A stretch of DNA of 38,413 nucleotides from Microcaldota archaeon. GTDB taxonomy: Archaea > Micrarchaeota > Micrarchaeia > Anstonellales > Anstonellaceae. Positions 1 through 10,063 of the stretch are shown here, one piece after another. A program made the position numbers and the translations under genes. The DNA lies in assembly GCA_021813025.1 (NCBI GenBank), contig JAKAME010000004.1, forward strand, positions 1 through 38,413, given 5' to 3'. Every line of letters begins with the position of its first letter. Position 1 is the first letter of the stretch. The notes beneath the pieces are model-generated. The model worked only from the letters and a program-made list of their open reading frames with translations. It made no database searches and was not told where the DNA came from.

Positions 1-121
1 TCCCACGTCTGGTCGCTTCCTGTCAAGCATTAGGCGGCTTCCTTTTCCATATTTTTCGGCCCCCCTCGACGCCATATTTATTAATTCTCGGCAGGCAGAT
101 GGCAGCGTGGGAGGTGGACCC

Positions 122-3100
122 ATGAGACAGGAGAGGGTGCCGTTCGGCCTGATTCTATGGTTATCCCTCTCTTGGCTGGTTTTGAGCGGCATAGCGTCAG
201 CCCTGCCAGCCTGCCAGCCCACCAACGCCTCGTGGCCTGCCTGCAGCGCCAGCTGCGCATATCTCAACTCCAACTGGAACTGCAATGCCACTCTCTCATT
301 CGTGCAAAACGACAAGAACTGCGTCTGTGACTGCCCCTATTACGATTCTGCGATTGTGTATGAGAACACCACCTCCAGCACCACGCCCCGCATACGGGTG
401 AACTCGGTCAATGAGACCATCAACACGACCGCCATTGACTTGCTGGATGCGCAGGGCAATGTGCGTGCCAGCGGCACTCTCTCGAAAGACGGCCTGCTGA
501 CTTATACCGACCCTATAACGGGGCGAACAACACCTGTGCGCTTCCTGAGGCCCGCCCCCAACAGCGCCATCTGGGCGGAAGTGTCAATATTCATCGATGA
601 AATCACCCTCGAGGACGGCAGGCGCTACAATCTCGCGTCCTCAGACGACTGGCAGTGGAAGAACGTCTATGCGTCGGTGCTGTGGAAGAACCGCGATGGG
701 AGCGCGAGCGACGGGCAGGCGGACAGCCTGCGGGAGATTGCGCTCTACACAGATGACCTCACCAATTACATGGGCGGCGAGAACCGCATGAAAGTTGGCG
801 ACAGCATCGCGTTCCCCAAGCTGGCTTCGACCTATCGTCTGGCCTACAACGGCCTCCCGGCTGACCCGGATTATGCAAGCCTCAACATTCGCTCTGACTC
901 CGGCCGCACGCTGTCCTATGGCATTAACGGGGACTGCAACACCAAGAACGATTCCTACACGGCGAATTTCATCAAGGTTTCGTCAGGCAAGGCTGACGCG
1001 TTCGGCGGCACGTCGGCCGACGCGCTGGGCAACGACCGGGCGAGCGAGATTTATGTGGACCCCATCGGCACGGGAGACGCCATGAATCTCTCCGGCGGCC
1101 AGAACCTTTCGGCAACCACATGGTCCTCGCTCATATTCTGGAGGCCGGCCGGCTGCATGTATTACAAGTATGCCAGCCTTCCGGCCAACGGGGCCGGCAA
1201 TTTGGGCAAAGGCACACTGTTCCCCGACAAAGGGATGGTGAAGTTCGAAACGGCTGGCGGCGACTCGTCCGACCCCGGTCTGCTGGCATTCTATTTCGTC
1301 AGAAATGCCTCATCCAAATTTAATTCCACGGCCAATGGCGCCTATTCAACCAACATCCAGCCCTCCAGCGCGCCCTTTGTGATGGGCGAAATCGTGCTGC
1401 AGGAGGATGCTGGCCCCCAGGGAACCATCAGCCGCCAGCCGGTGCTCACGCGCCTGCCGGTCTATAACCTGACCGCCAGTGACTGGAGGTTCAAGCCCAG
1501 CAATATGAGCACGAGCGTGATTTACTACAATTCAATCTACCTCACTGACACGTCCGGGCCGGGCAGCCTCAATCCGGCCATTTCGTACGAGCTGCCGCTC
1601 TACACCGAGCGGGGCTCCAAAATCACGGGCGTGTCGTTGACCGACGCCTCGCTGATGATTGCCTCGCGCGTGGGCCAGCCCATGCTCACCTTCTCAGGCA
1701 GCGGCTCGCACAGTTTCAAGACGCTTATCACCGACAGCATCGACAGAACGACGCAGAACCGTCGCAACACCCTCTTTGAGGACAACTACACAGCTGACTT
1801 GAATATAGCTGACATCTCCTCCATCCTCTCGCCCCTGCGCGGAGCCTACCCCAACAACCAGATTGCCCGAAACCTCTACCGAATAGGCTCTGACCAGATT
1901 TCGGATTTCGCAGATTTCTCCACCAGAGACGAGCAGGCGTCATCGGAATTCGCCTATGTTGAGCAGCAGGGCTTCTGGGCGGGGACAAACGCCCCCGCCA
2001 GTGGCGTCTACTATGACTCCAACTCGGCCTACCGCCAAGTTGTGGCACGCCCGCAGATGATTGCGTATAACATGCGCTTTTTGGGCAATGACTACGGCAT
2101 CCCGGTTTGCACCGGAGGCCTGACAAAGTCCACCGACTGGACTTCCTGCACCTCTTATGACTACCGCACCGACTTCCACCGCCTCAAAATCAGATTCTTG
2201 GGTGAGGATTGGATAATCACCAACATGACCAAGCCGACCACGCCTATTTACAATATCGCTGGCGCGGTGAGCGGAGGGCAAGTCAAGCTGGGCAAGGAAG
2301 CCAAATATGACATACTCGGCATCGGAGAGGGTCTGGATGGCGGCACCTTGAGCATCCGGCTGATGAGCACGACCTCGGACGGGAAGGCCGTATTTGACGT
2401 GCTGGACGCAGCCGGGAACGTGATTGGCCAAGTCACGGTGGCAAGAGGACAGACTTATACGTTCACGCAGTCAAGCACTGGCAATTCCATCAAAATCCAT
2501 CTGTGGCAGGCTTCATCCAGCCCGGTTGCAGCCGCCGAATTCCGCCTCTATGGGCCATGCCCGCCCAACCAGACATACAATTTCACCACCTGCTCGTGCC
2601 AGGGCACCCAGCAGAACAAGCCGCTCAATTTCTCCTGCAGCGGCGCAATCAAGCAAAACCGCAGCTTTATCAGCGGCTATGACTACTGCGCCAACGACTG
2701 CCCTGCAAACAAGACTTGCGATGCTGCAAGCTGCACCTGCAAGCCCATCCAGCAGAACCTCACCTGCGAGCAATCAACCTATCCGGCCTGCTTTGGAACG
2801 TGCCCTAAGAACACCTGCGAGATTTCGAACGAGAGCCTGACGCTCAAAATCACGATTGGCGGCAGCGATGAGCTTTGGACCGCCAAAGTCGGGGATACTA
2901 AGACGGCAGGAGGCGTCACCCTGCGCGTCTCGAGCATAGACCAGACGGTCGGCCCATGCGTGGGCGGCGGCTGCGAGATTTCGAACGAGAGGATGACGCT
3001 CAAAATCACGATTGGCGGGAACGATGAGAGCTGGATTGCTAAAGAGGGAGACATGAAAACAACAGCGAACAATGTCACCCTGAAAATCATGAGCATAAGC

Positions 3101-5779
3101 CAGACTGTCAGCCCCTGCGCAAACCTCACCTGCACGGCGAAGGACAATGCGTGCGCGTGCACGCAGAACCTCACCTGCGAGCAGTCCAGCGCGCCGGCCT
3201 GCTTTGGAACATGCACAAATCCTGCAAAGGACTGCACCAACGTCTCAACCGCCTATACAGACTGTTCCTGCCAGTGCCCGCAGGCAACCGAATGGATTGC
3301 GGGTATAGGCGATACAAAAATAATGTCAAACGGCCTTGGGCTGCGCCTTTCAGACATATCCGTGGCAGAGGGGGAGAACAACACCCACCCGGCAATCATT
3401 GACTTTATTGGAACAGATGGAAAGGTGGCGGGGCAGGCCACGGTCCAGGTTGGGCAAACCTACACATACTATGATTCCAAGACGGGAAAGCGCATAACCA
3501 TCAAGGTGGTGAGGACCGCCGGCGGCCTTACCCTCAACGCAAAATGGGCCGATATTCTCATCTATCCCCCCTGCCCAGACGGCAAGATATTCAACGAAAC
3601 CACCTGCGAGTGCGAATGCGCCAACCAGACGCTGAAGCAGCAGTGCATACAGAGCGGCAGGCAGTGGGACGACAACAACTGCACCTGCTTTGGGCCCGAG
3701 AACTTCTCCTGCAGCGGCGCTTACGGGCCGAACCGCAGCTTTGTCAGAGGCTATGACTACTGCGCCAACGACTGTCCGGCAAACAAGACTTGCGATGCCG
3801 CAAGCTGCAAGTGCAAATGCGACCAGGCCAAGAAGGACGCGTGCAAGTATCCGGACGTGTGGAACGAGAAAAACTGCACCTGCGAAAAGACATTGTTCTG
3901 CGGGCAGGGCGGCGATGCGAATGTCTGCGAGCAGGCCTGCCCAATCCCCGCCTTCAGCTGCAAAACTAATGCCTCCAGCAGCACAGGCTGCTCCTGCGCC
4001 TGCGAGCAGAGCATGAGCTGCTCGAAGCCCAAGGTATTCCAGCCGGACATCTGTGCCTGCGACTGCCCGGGCGTGAAGACGCAGACGCTCAAAGCAGGGG
4101 AGAACATCAGCGGCACCAACTATGTCCTGCGGCTTACCTCTGTCGACACCAGCGTCTATCCCCCAACGGCCTATATCGACATCTATGACACGCAGGGCAA
4201 CTGGAAGTGGAGGTTTACGAGCGTGCCTGCCGGCCTCTATCTGCTGCCTTTCAACGGAGAGCTGCAATTCCGCGTGCTGTCCATAGAGCCGGACGGGAGC
4301 GTGACCATTGTCATCTACTCAGACTACTGCCCAGATGGAAAAGAGTATAGCGCCAGCGCGTGCGCATGCGTGTGCAAGCCAGCCGACAAGCAGGCCTGCC
4401 TTGACAAGGGCGGCAAGTGGAACGAGACAAACTGCTCGTGCTCATACAAGCCCTGCGACAGGGTATTCACCGGAGAAACCTATGTCTGCGGAGGGAACTG
4501 CCCGGCGGGCGAGATGTGCCAGGGGATATCGGGCGGGGGTTTGTATCAGGATAATACGGCCCTCCAATGCGGCTGCGTCAAGGCCTGCTCCACACCCCCA
4601 TACAAGTCCCCGCCCAGCATGGTGTCCGCCGGTACAGGCCCCGGCCCCACCATGAAGACACCGGACGGCAAATACTGCGACAATTCCTGCCCGCCGGGTT
4701 CGGTCTGCAATGCCTCGACCTGCTCGTGCGAGAAGCCTCCCGAGCCTATGAAGCTGTGCTCGAAGGGGCAGAGGTATGCGAACCTGACCTGCGGAAAGGA
4801 CGACTGCGACAAAGTGGGAGCGGACTACTATTGCGATGCCACGACCTGCGCATGCGTCAGGAAGGAAAGCTGCCAGCCGGGCGGCGCCCCCAACACCTGC
4901 ACCGGCGCCTGCACAAACCCGGACAAGAGGTGCGTGGCGACATTGTACAAGCCGTGGCTGAACGACAGCCCCACCTCTTGCGGCTGCCACTGCAGCCGCC
5001 CGCATATCCTGCGGATGATTGACTACGTCCACGTAGGGACCGGCCTCGGGTTCTTTGTCAAGAACGAATCCGGAACCCTTCAGGCATACTTCAAGTTCGA
5101 TGATTACGGCTTCAACAACCAGATTGACGTGCCGGCAGGGCAGCTGCAGGCCGGAGGCCAGTACAGCTCCTGCAACCCGTTCAGGAACTCCAGCCTGAGC
5201 GTCTGGGTGCTTGAGACAGGCACCCTGCCCGACGGAATGCCGTATGTTGTGATTGAGGCGAACGGCTGCCAGGGCAACCGCTCGTTCAACTTCCAGAACT
5301 GCTCGTGCGTCTGCCCCGACCAGAATGCCAGGGCAGAGTGCCTGGCGCTCAATGGAACGTGGAATGAGGAGAACTGCAGCTGCCAGCCAAAAACGGCGGT
5401 TGGGGCCTGCACATACATGGGAGCGGGAGTCGGGATGAATGCCAGCGTGGCCGTGGCCAAGGCTACGGACGTGTGCAAGGCTCCGCTCATCCCGCCCGTG
5501 GTAGTGGTGGGGGTGCAGTTGTTCGGCGGATTCTGGATAGAGCCTGCCTGCGACCCGCAGTTCTACAGCGGCTGCGATACGGCCACCAACCGCTGCGTTC
5601 TCAATGCCGACTTGGCCCGCATGCAGAGCGCCGCCTTAAGCGCGGTGGCGTGCGGCGGCAGCTGCCCCGCAGGCCTGTCATGCACGCTGGTGAACAGCAC
5701 AAGATGCTCCTGCGCTCCGCCTGTTTCGGCCGTGGCGGTGACGGCACCAGTCAAGGCCATACGCTACTGGTACGATTGA
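122..5779 (+). CDS. Giant secreted Cys-rich modular surface protein (~1,886 aa)
   Basis: Signal-peptide-like N-terminus MRQERVPFGLILWLSLSWLVLSGIASA. GGAGGTG SD at 110-116 supports ATG 122 rather than GTG 107. Many C-x-C motifs, N-x-S/T sequons, repeated Cys modules and beta-type modules. Confidence 0.88.
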   Translation: MRQERVPFGLILWLSLSWLVLSGIASALPACQPTNASWPACSASCAYLNSNWNCNATLSFVQNDKNCVCDCPYYDSAIVYENTTSSTTPRIRVNSVNETINTTAIDLLDAQGNVRASGTLSKDGLLTYTDPITGRTTPVRFLRPAPNSAIWAEVSIFIDEITLEDGRRYNLASSDDWQWKNVYASVLWKNRDGSASDGQADSLREIALYTDDLTNYMGGENRMKVGDSIAFPKLASTYRLAYNGLPADPDYASLNIRSDSGRTLSYGINGDCNTKNDSYTANFIKVSSGKADAFGGTSADALGNDRASEIYVDPIGTGDAMNLSGGQNLSATTWSSLIFWRPAGCMYYKYASLPANGAGNLGKGTLFPDKGMVKFETAGGDSSDPGLLAFYFVRNASSKFNSTANGAYSTNIQPSSAPFVMGEIVLQEDAGPQGTISRQPVLTRLPVYNLTASDWRFKPSNMSTSVIYYNSIYLTDTSGPGSLNPAISYELPLYTERGSKITGVSLTDASLMIASRVGQPMLTFSGSGSHSFKTLITDSIDRTTQNRRNTLFEDNYTADLNIADISSILSPLRGAYPNNQIARNLYRIGSDQISDFADFSTRDEQASSEFAYVEQQGFWAGTNAPASGVYYDSNSAYRQVVARPQMIAYNMRFLGNDYGIPVCTGGLTKSTDWTSCTSYDYRTDFHRLKIRFLGEDWIITNMTKPTTPIYNIAGAVSGGQVKLGKEAKYDILGIGEGLDGGTLSIRLMSTTSDGKAVFDVLDAAGNVIGQVTVARGQTYTFTQSSTGNSIKIHLWQASSSPVAAAEFRLYGPCPPNQTYNFTTCSCQGTQQNKPLNFSCSGAIKQNRSFISGYDYCANDCPANKTCDAASCTCKPIQQNLTCEQSTYPACFGTCPKNTCEISNESLTLKITIGGSDELWTAKVGDTKTAGGVTLRVSSIDQTVGPCVGGGCEISNERMTLKITIGGNDESWIAKEGDMKTTANNVTLKIMSISQTVSPCANLTCTAKDNACACTQNLTCEQSSAPACFGTCTNPAKDCTNVSTAYTDCSCQCPQATEWIAGIGDTKIMSNGLGLRLSDISVAEGENNTHPAIIDFIGTDGKVAGQATVQVGQTYTYYDSKTGKRITIKVVRTAGGLTLNAKWADILIYPPCPDGKIFNETTCECECANQTLKQQCIQSGRQWDDNNCTCFGPENFSCSGAYGPNRSFVRGYDYCANDCPANKTCDAASCKCKCDQAKKDACKYPDVWNEKNCTCEKTLFCGQGGDANVCEQACPIPAFSCKTNASSSTGCSCACEQSMSCSKPKVFQPDICACDCPGVKTQTLKAGENISGTNYVLRLTSVDTSVYPPTAYIDIYDTQGNWKWRFTSVPAGLYLLPFNGELQFRVLSIEPDGSVTIVIYSDYCPDGKEYSASACACVCKPADKQACLDKGGKWNETNCSCSYKPCDRVFTGETYVCGGNCPAGEMCQGISGGGLYQDNTALQCGCVKACSTPPYKSPPSMVSAGTGPGPTMKTPDGKYCDNSCPPGSVCNASTCSCEKPPEPMKLCSKGQRYANLTCGKDDCDKVGADYYCDATTCACVRKESCQPGGAPNTCTGACTNPDKRCVATLYKPWLNDSPTSCGCHCSRPHILRMIDYVHVGTGLGFFVKNESGTLQAYFKFDDYGFNNQIDVPAGQLQAGGQYSSCNPFRNSSLSVWVLETGTLPDGMPYVVIEANGCQGNRSFNFQNCSCVCPDQNARAECLALNGTWNEENCSCQPKTAVGACTYMGAGVGMNASVAVAKATDVCKAPLIPPVVVVGVQLFGGFWIEPACDPQFYSGCDTATNRCVLNADLARMQSAALSAVACGGSCPAGLSCTLVNSTRCSCAPPVSAVAVTAPVKAIRYWYD
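2816..3127 (+). repeat. In-frame tandem duplication, 2 x 156 bp (52 aa) inside the Cys-rich protein
   Basis: CEISNESLTLKITIGGSDELWTAKVGDTKT... (2816-2971) and CEISNERMTLKITIGGNDESWIAKEGDMKT... (2972-3127) are near-identical in DNA and protein. Confidence 0.9.
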
Positions 5780-5788
5780 GGTGATGGG

Positions 5789-6385
5789 ATGAACGGCACG
5801 CGGCAGGGGCAGTCGGCGATGGAATACCTCATGACCTATGGATGGGCAATCCTGATAATCATCCTGATGCTGGCCATCTTCATCAACCTCAACATAGGCC
5901 GCGTTCCGGAGGGCTGCGCTTTCGATGACAACGCGTTCACCTGCCAGGGCGAGCGCCTCTTGTCCGAGGACATCGGCAGCCGGAACAGCAACCAGCCCGG
6001 ACTCTCCAACCTACTATATGCGGACATTGCGAACGCCCGGCCCAGAGCAGTGCGCATCGTGGGCATGGCCTGCACCAGCTCTCACGCGCCGAGCATGGCA
6101 GGTGACGGGAACTTCCAGGACCGGCTCTTCCGGGTGCCTGAAGGGGGGGCTGACCAGCCGCTGGTGCTAATCCACCAGGGGTCGTTCAACACCGGCATGG
6201 TGCCCCAAAACCGCTTCCGCCTCCAGTGCTTCGACGTGGACGCGGCCGGGGACGTGCGATCGGTCTTCCTGCAGCCAGGCAGCGTGTTCGTGGGCCAGAT
6301 TTATGTCCTCTACAAGGGAGCGAATGAGCCGGCCTACGTGCCGGCCAAACTGGTGCGCGGGCGCATAGTGACCACGGTGCAGTAA
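5789..6385 (+). CDS. Class III signal peptide (archaeal type IV pilin-like) protein
   Basis: N-terminus MNGTRQGQSAMEYLMTYGWAILIIILMLAIFINL is a typical archaeal class III (QxxxEY) signal peptide. SD GAGGTGAT just upstream, 9 nt after the previous stop. Confidence 0.85.
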   Translation: MNGTRQGQSAMEYLMTYGWAILIIILMLAIFINLNIGRVPEGCAFDDNAFTCQGERLLSEDIGSRNSNQPGLSNLLYADIANARPRAVRIVGMACTSSHAPSMAGDGNFQDRLFRVPEGGADQPLVLIHQGSFNTGMVPQNRFRLQCFDVDAAGDVRSVFLQPGSVFVGQIYVLYKGANEPAYVPAKLVRGRIVTTVQ

Positions 6386-6386
6386 G

Positions 6387-6923
6387 ATGCCCCGAACCGC
6401 AAGAAATGCCCGAAAAATCGCCCTATTTATTGGGCGGTTCCAGCCTTTCCACAAAGGGCATGAGAAAATCATCAACTATCTCCTCCGTCGCTACTCCCGC
6501 ATCATAATTGCCATCGGCTCGTCGCAGGAGAAGCGGACAAAAGAGAATCCGTTCTCGGCAGTTGAGAGAATGGCGATGGCGGCCCGCGTTGTGCGCGCGC
6601 ACAATGGATGGAAAAAAAGGATTTCTTTCGCATTTTTGGCGGATTATCCCTCCAACGAGGATTGGGCGCGCGCAGTCGGGGCGCGATTCGCGCCGAAGTC
6701 TTTCGCGATAGCTTCGGCAAATCCGCTTGTGAGAAGATTGTTGCGCAAAGCCGCCTACACCCTCGACCCGTCGCCGCTGTTCAGGAGGGCGGAATGGGAG
6801 GGAAAGAAAATAAGGGCAGAAACGCGAAATGGAAAAAACGCATCAATAATTCCTGTCCCGCTCGCGCTGAAAAGCTGGATGGAAAGAGAAGGGAGGCGAA
6901 TAATGCTCAAGACTCGATTTTGA
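6387..6923 (+). CDS. Archaeal nicotinamide-nucleotide adenylyltransferase family (NadM-like)
   Basis: IALFIGRFQPFHKGHEKIINYLL with IAIGSSQEKRTKENPFSAVERMAM, characteristic of archaeal NMNAT. Starts 1 nt after the preceding stop. Confidence 0.8.
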   Translation: MPRTARNARKIALFIGRFQPFHKGHEKIINYLLRRYSRIIIAIGSSQEKRTKENPFSAVERMAMAARVVRAHNGWKKRISFAFLADYPSNEDWARAVGARFAPKSFAIASANPLVRRLLRKAAYTLDPSPLFRRAEWEGKKIRAETRNGKNASIIPVPLALKSWMEREGRRIMLKTRF

Positions 6924-7551
6924 CGTCAGCCCACGCGCCCACTGAGGCGCCCAGCTGGGCTGCCAAGCCCCGCGCGCGGCCTGCCTCAAGAAGCTTGGGT
7001 ATCCATATGACGGCCTTGTCGGCTGCGCGCTCGATGCGCAGTGAGGTGTGATACTCGTCGCCCAGCGCCTTCGCCTTAGCCTCGGGCTCGGCAACCACCT
7101 CGAGCAGGTTGACGTGGTAGGTGAGGTCGAAGCCGGCGAGGGGGTGGTTGAAGTCAAGCACCACGCGCCCTGATGAGACGGATTTCACGCGCGCCTGCAC
7201 GCCGTCTATGTTGAGCAGCATGCCCTGCTTGGGCCGCACGCCAGTGCGCTCCAGCTCCTTCCCGCTCATCACCCGCACCAAATCCGGGAGGCGCTCGCCG
7301 AAGGCGAGGGCGGCAGGCACGTGGATTTGGGCGGACTGGCCGGCCTCCATCTTGGAGATGCCCTCGTCGAGGCCGGGAATCATGAAGCCGCGGCCCAGCA
7401 GGGCGAGGCGCGGGCCGTAGAGCATCTGCTGCGAGTAGATGCCGGCCGAGCGCGCCACGCGCTCGTCCGTGCTCTCGAAGATGGACTTGTCGGTGTCGAG
7501 GACCCCGACGAAGGTGATGCGAACCAAGTCGCCTGCCTGTGGCTTGACCAT
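6907..7551 (-). CDS. FKBP-type peptidyl-prolyl cis-trans isomerase (SlyD-like)
   Basis: MVKPQAGDLVRITFVGVLDTDKSIFEST...MIPGLDEGISKMEAGQSAQIHVPAALAFGER...VLDFNHPLAGFDLTYHVNLLEV. Start reassigned to ATG at 7551. Confidence 0.87.
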   Translation of the reverse strand: MVKPQAGDLVRITFVGVLDTDKSIFESTDERVARSAGIYSQQMLYGPRLALLGRGFMIPGLDEGISKMEAGQSAQIHVPAALAFGERLPDLVRVMSGKELERTGVRPKQGMLLNIDGVQARVKSVSSGRVVLDFNHPLAGFDLTYHVNLLEVVAEPEAKAKALGDEYHTSLRIERAADKAVIWIPKLLEAGRARGLAAQLGASVGAWADVKIES

Positions 7552-7672
7552 AGTGAATCCACCATACCTCGATGCGGGATTTTTTAAAAGTTCGTGAAGA
7601 AAGAGGGGGAGATACGCCGAATCTGGGGGCTGCGTGAGCCTGCGGATTCCGCTAGTTATAGGAGGGCCGGAC

Positions 7673-8923
7673 ATGTTCGACAACATCAAAAATGAGGACA
7701 AGAAGCGCTACTTCGCCATCGGCATCATCGCGCTCTTCATGCTCTCCACCATCGCAATCTACATCTCCTCCTCCACCCGCGCGGGCGGCAGCACTTCGGC
7801 GCCGGCCAAACCGACGGCAGTCAACGAGACCTACAGCTTCAGCGGGCGCGGGCAGGCCAACGCCACCCTCACCTCGTGGGACCCGGCGCTCTTCGTGCGC
7901 GGGCCCGATTCCGGCCTTGGCCCCATGCTGCAGGAGCTGCGGCAGCAGGGCGTCGTCGTCAACGACGTGCCGCAGGCGGGCGGGCACATCCTGACGCTGG
8001 CCAGCTCCGAGCTGGTCTACAACACCAGCCGCCTTCTGGGCGGCCTCAACGTCACGGTGCTGGGCAGCGGGACAATCAGCATACCGCAGGCATACGTGCA
8101 GGGCGCGGGCGCGAGCCGGCTGGTGTCGGGCGGCACATACCCCTACCAGGACACGCCCGACTTCGAGCAGGGCGAAGTGTTCCCGGTCGCCTTCGACGCC
8201 TACGTTGAGGGGCAGGGCATGCCCTACACCCCGCAGAACATCATCGTCCTGCCGGGCGCGCCGGCCGACGCCGAGGTGAAGCCGCTCGCGGTTTCAATCA
8301 GCTCCACCTATCTGGACGCCACCCTGCCATGGGCGCAGCGGAACCTGGACCTTGGCCAGTTCCAGAGCGACCTCATCGGCGGGGACAAGGTGCGCGCCAA
8401 GCTGCGCTCGGTGGTGCTGTTCAGGACCCTTCTCACCGAGCGGCAGATAGCGCAGGTCAAGTCCATGGCCTTCAACTGGTCCACCGGCGACGTGGAGGAG
8501 GGCCTGATGGGCGTGAAGCCGGAATTCGGCGACCAGCGGCAGGTGGAGGGAGATTTGCTGGGCCTGGGCATCGAGCCGGTCTTCCCGGTCTCGGACGTAT
8601 GGGTCTACCCGTGGGCCGGCAACCGCAGCCTGGAGAAGCAGCTGGAGGACACCCAGAGCATATGGAACCAGAGTTATCCGAACCTGACTGCGCGGTTCGA
8701 GCCCGCGTACGTGCTGTCGGTGACCCTGCCCGGGCAAATCATGGGCAGCGACGGGCAGGCCTACCGCCTTATGCAGAAAACCTACAACGTCAGCTCTACC
8801 TACCCGCCCCTGGAGAACGGGACTTTGAAAATCAGCTTCCAGCCGCGCGGGCGGCAGGTGGACAGGCTCACCAGCGCGTTCTACTCGCCGCCCGGAGTAA
8901 TCGAGCCGCTGCAGGCCGGCTAG
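7673..8923 (+). CDS. Membrane-anchored hypothetical protein, one N-terminal TM helix and large extracytoplasmic domain
   Basis: MFDNIKNEDKKRYFAIGIIALFMLSTIAIYISSS. GGAGGG SD at 7661-7666 supports ATG 7673. Confidence 0.75.
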   Translation: MFDNIKNEDKKRYFAIGIIALFMLSTIAIYISSSTRAGGSTSAPAKPTAVNETYSFSGRGQANATLTSWDPALFVRGPDSGLGPMLQELRQQGVVVNDVPQAGGHILTLASSELVYNTSRLLGGLNVTVLGSGTISIPQAYVQGAGASRLVSGGTYPYQDTPDFEQGEVFPVAFDAYVEGQGMPYTPQNIIVLPGAPADAEVKPLAVSISSTYLDATLPWAQRNLDLGQFQSDLIGGDKVRAKLRSVVLFRTLLTERQIAQVKSMAFNWSTGDVEEGLMGVKPEFGDQRQVEGDLLGLGIEPVFPVSDVWVYPWAGNRSLEKQLEDTQSIWNQSYPNLTARFEPAYVLSVTLPGQIMGSDGQAYRLMQKTYNVSSTYPPLENGTLKISFQPRGRQVDRLTSAFYSPPGVIEPLQAG

Positions 8924-8995
8924 ATTGGGGTGCGTTTTTAAGCTTTGGGCCGCCCAAGCAGACGTGCGTTTGAATTTTTTTATGAGGTGTTTTTG

Positions 8996-9220
8996 ATGGG
9001 AGAGAAGCGTCCATTCGACATACTGAACTCGTCGCTGAACAACACCGTTGTGGTGGGGCTCAAGGGAGGCAACGAGATGCGCGGGCTCATGGTCAGCTAT
9101 GACGTTCACATGAACATCGTGCTTGAGAAGGCCGAGCAGCTGAAAGACGGCGAGGTGAAGCGCGGAATCGGAACGGTGCTTCTGCGCGGAGATTCGGTCG
9201 TGTATATTTCGCCTTCGTAG
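8996..9220 (+). CDS. LSm/Sm-like archaeal RNA-binding protein
   Basis: MGEKRPFDILNSSLNNTVVVGLKGGNEMRGLMVSYDVHMNIVLEKAEQL...GTVLLRGDSVVYISPS has Sm1 and Sm2 motifs. GAGGTG SD upstream. Confidence 0.93.
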   Translation: MGEKRPFDILNSSLNNTVVVGLKGGNEMRGLMVSYDVHMNIVLEKAEQLKDGEVKRGIGTVLLRGDSVVYISPS

Positions 9221-9273
9221 AGTGCGGGGATTTATTTGCTTCATTTTTCTTTTCTTTTATTTTCTGTCTTTTA

Positions 9274-9345
9274 GGGCACATGGCGCAACGGTAGCGCGCC
9301 TGCATGGCATGCAGGAGGCTGGGGGTTCGAATCCCCCTGTGTCCA
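9274..9345 (+). tRNA. tRNA-Ala(GGC)
   Basis: Acceptor GGGCACA/TGTGTCC with G3:U70 identity pair; anticodon stem CCTGC-ATGGCAT-GCAGG with anticodon GGC; T-arm GGGGG-TTCGAAT-CCCCC; discriminator A. Confidence 0.96.
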
Positions 9346-9355
9346 ATCCTGATTT

Positions 9356-10063
9356 TCATTCTGCCGGCTCATCGACCAGCGTGGCAACCCAGAATTCATT
9401 CTCTTCGCGGATTGAAAACAGATTCGGCTGGCTTCCGCCAAGAATTATCCCTTTCTTCGAGTCGTGGGCAAGCATTGTTTTGAAGTGCTGTGCCTTTCCT
9501 GCCTCAATCTCGAGGCCGGCGGATGAGGAGAGGAGGATGTCCGGCCCGTTTTCTGGCGCGGGATAGAAGACGTCCGCGCAGACGCGGTATTCGAAAGCAA
9601 GGCCGGAGGGCGTGGAGGCTTGGAGGAAGCCCCGCTTCTCCCCAATGATTTTGAGGGCTTGCGCATCATGCCTGGCTTTCATCTCCCTAGCGAGTTTGCC
9701 GGCCTTGATGGGGTCGGGCTCCATGTCCATCGCGCAGGCGACCAGCGCATATTTCTCGTATTTGGTCATCTGCAGCTTGGGCTGCGAGGCGGCGCTGCCG
9801 CGCGCAATCAGGTAGCCTGTGTTGGAAACCGCGCCCAAGTTGCTTTCAAACGCGCAGAACGCGAGCGAGAGCCAAGGCTCGCTGGGCAGGATGCGGGAAA
9901 AGAGATGCAGATAGTCCTGCATATGCTCGTGCCGGATGGGAGGCTGCTCAACCTTCAGGGCGGTTTCGCCAAAAAGAATGACTGTCTCAAAGGAGGTTCC
10001 GCCCTTTCCGCTGCGGCTGCGCGCCCAGAGAGCAGCATCCATCGTCTTTTTGTAGATGTCCAT
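9356..10063 (-). CDS. Hypothetical protein; true start probably upstream (~10164) across an apparent 1-nt frameshift
   Basis: Long ORF. Homogeneous in-frame translation continues upstream of ATG 10063 without any ATG/GTG/TTG (see finding). Confidence 0.65.
   Translation of the reverse strand: MDIYKKTMDAALWARSRSGKGGTSFETVILFGETALKVEQPPIRHEHMQDYLHLFSRILPSEPWLSLAFCAFESNLGAVSNTGYLIARGSAASQPKLQMTKYEKYALVACAMDMEPDPIKAGKLAREMKARHDAQALKIIGEKRGFLQASTPSGLAFEYRVCADVFYPAPENGPDILLSSSAGLEIEAGKAQHFKTMLAHDSKKGIILGGSQPNLFSIREENEFWVATLVDEPAE

Noticed and set aside
3350-4267. 305-aa antisense ORF and other ORFs overlapping the Cys-rich gene
   Set aside because: Opposite or out of frame with the coherent repeat-containing coding sequence.
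8294-9244. 316-aa antisense ORF
   Set aside because: Spans two supported + strand genes (TM protein and LSm) with no recognisable domain.
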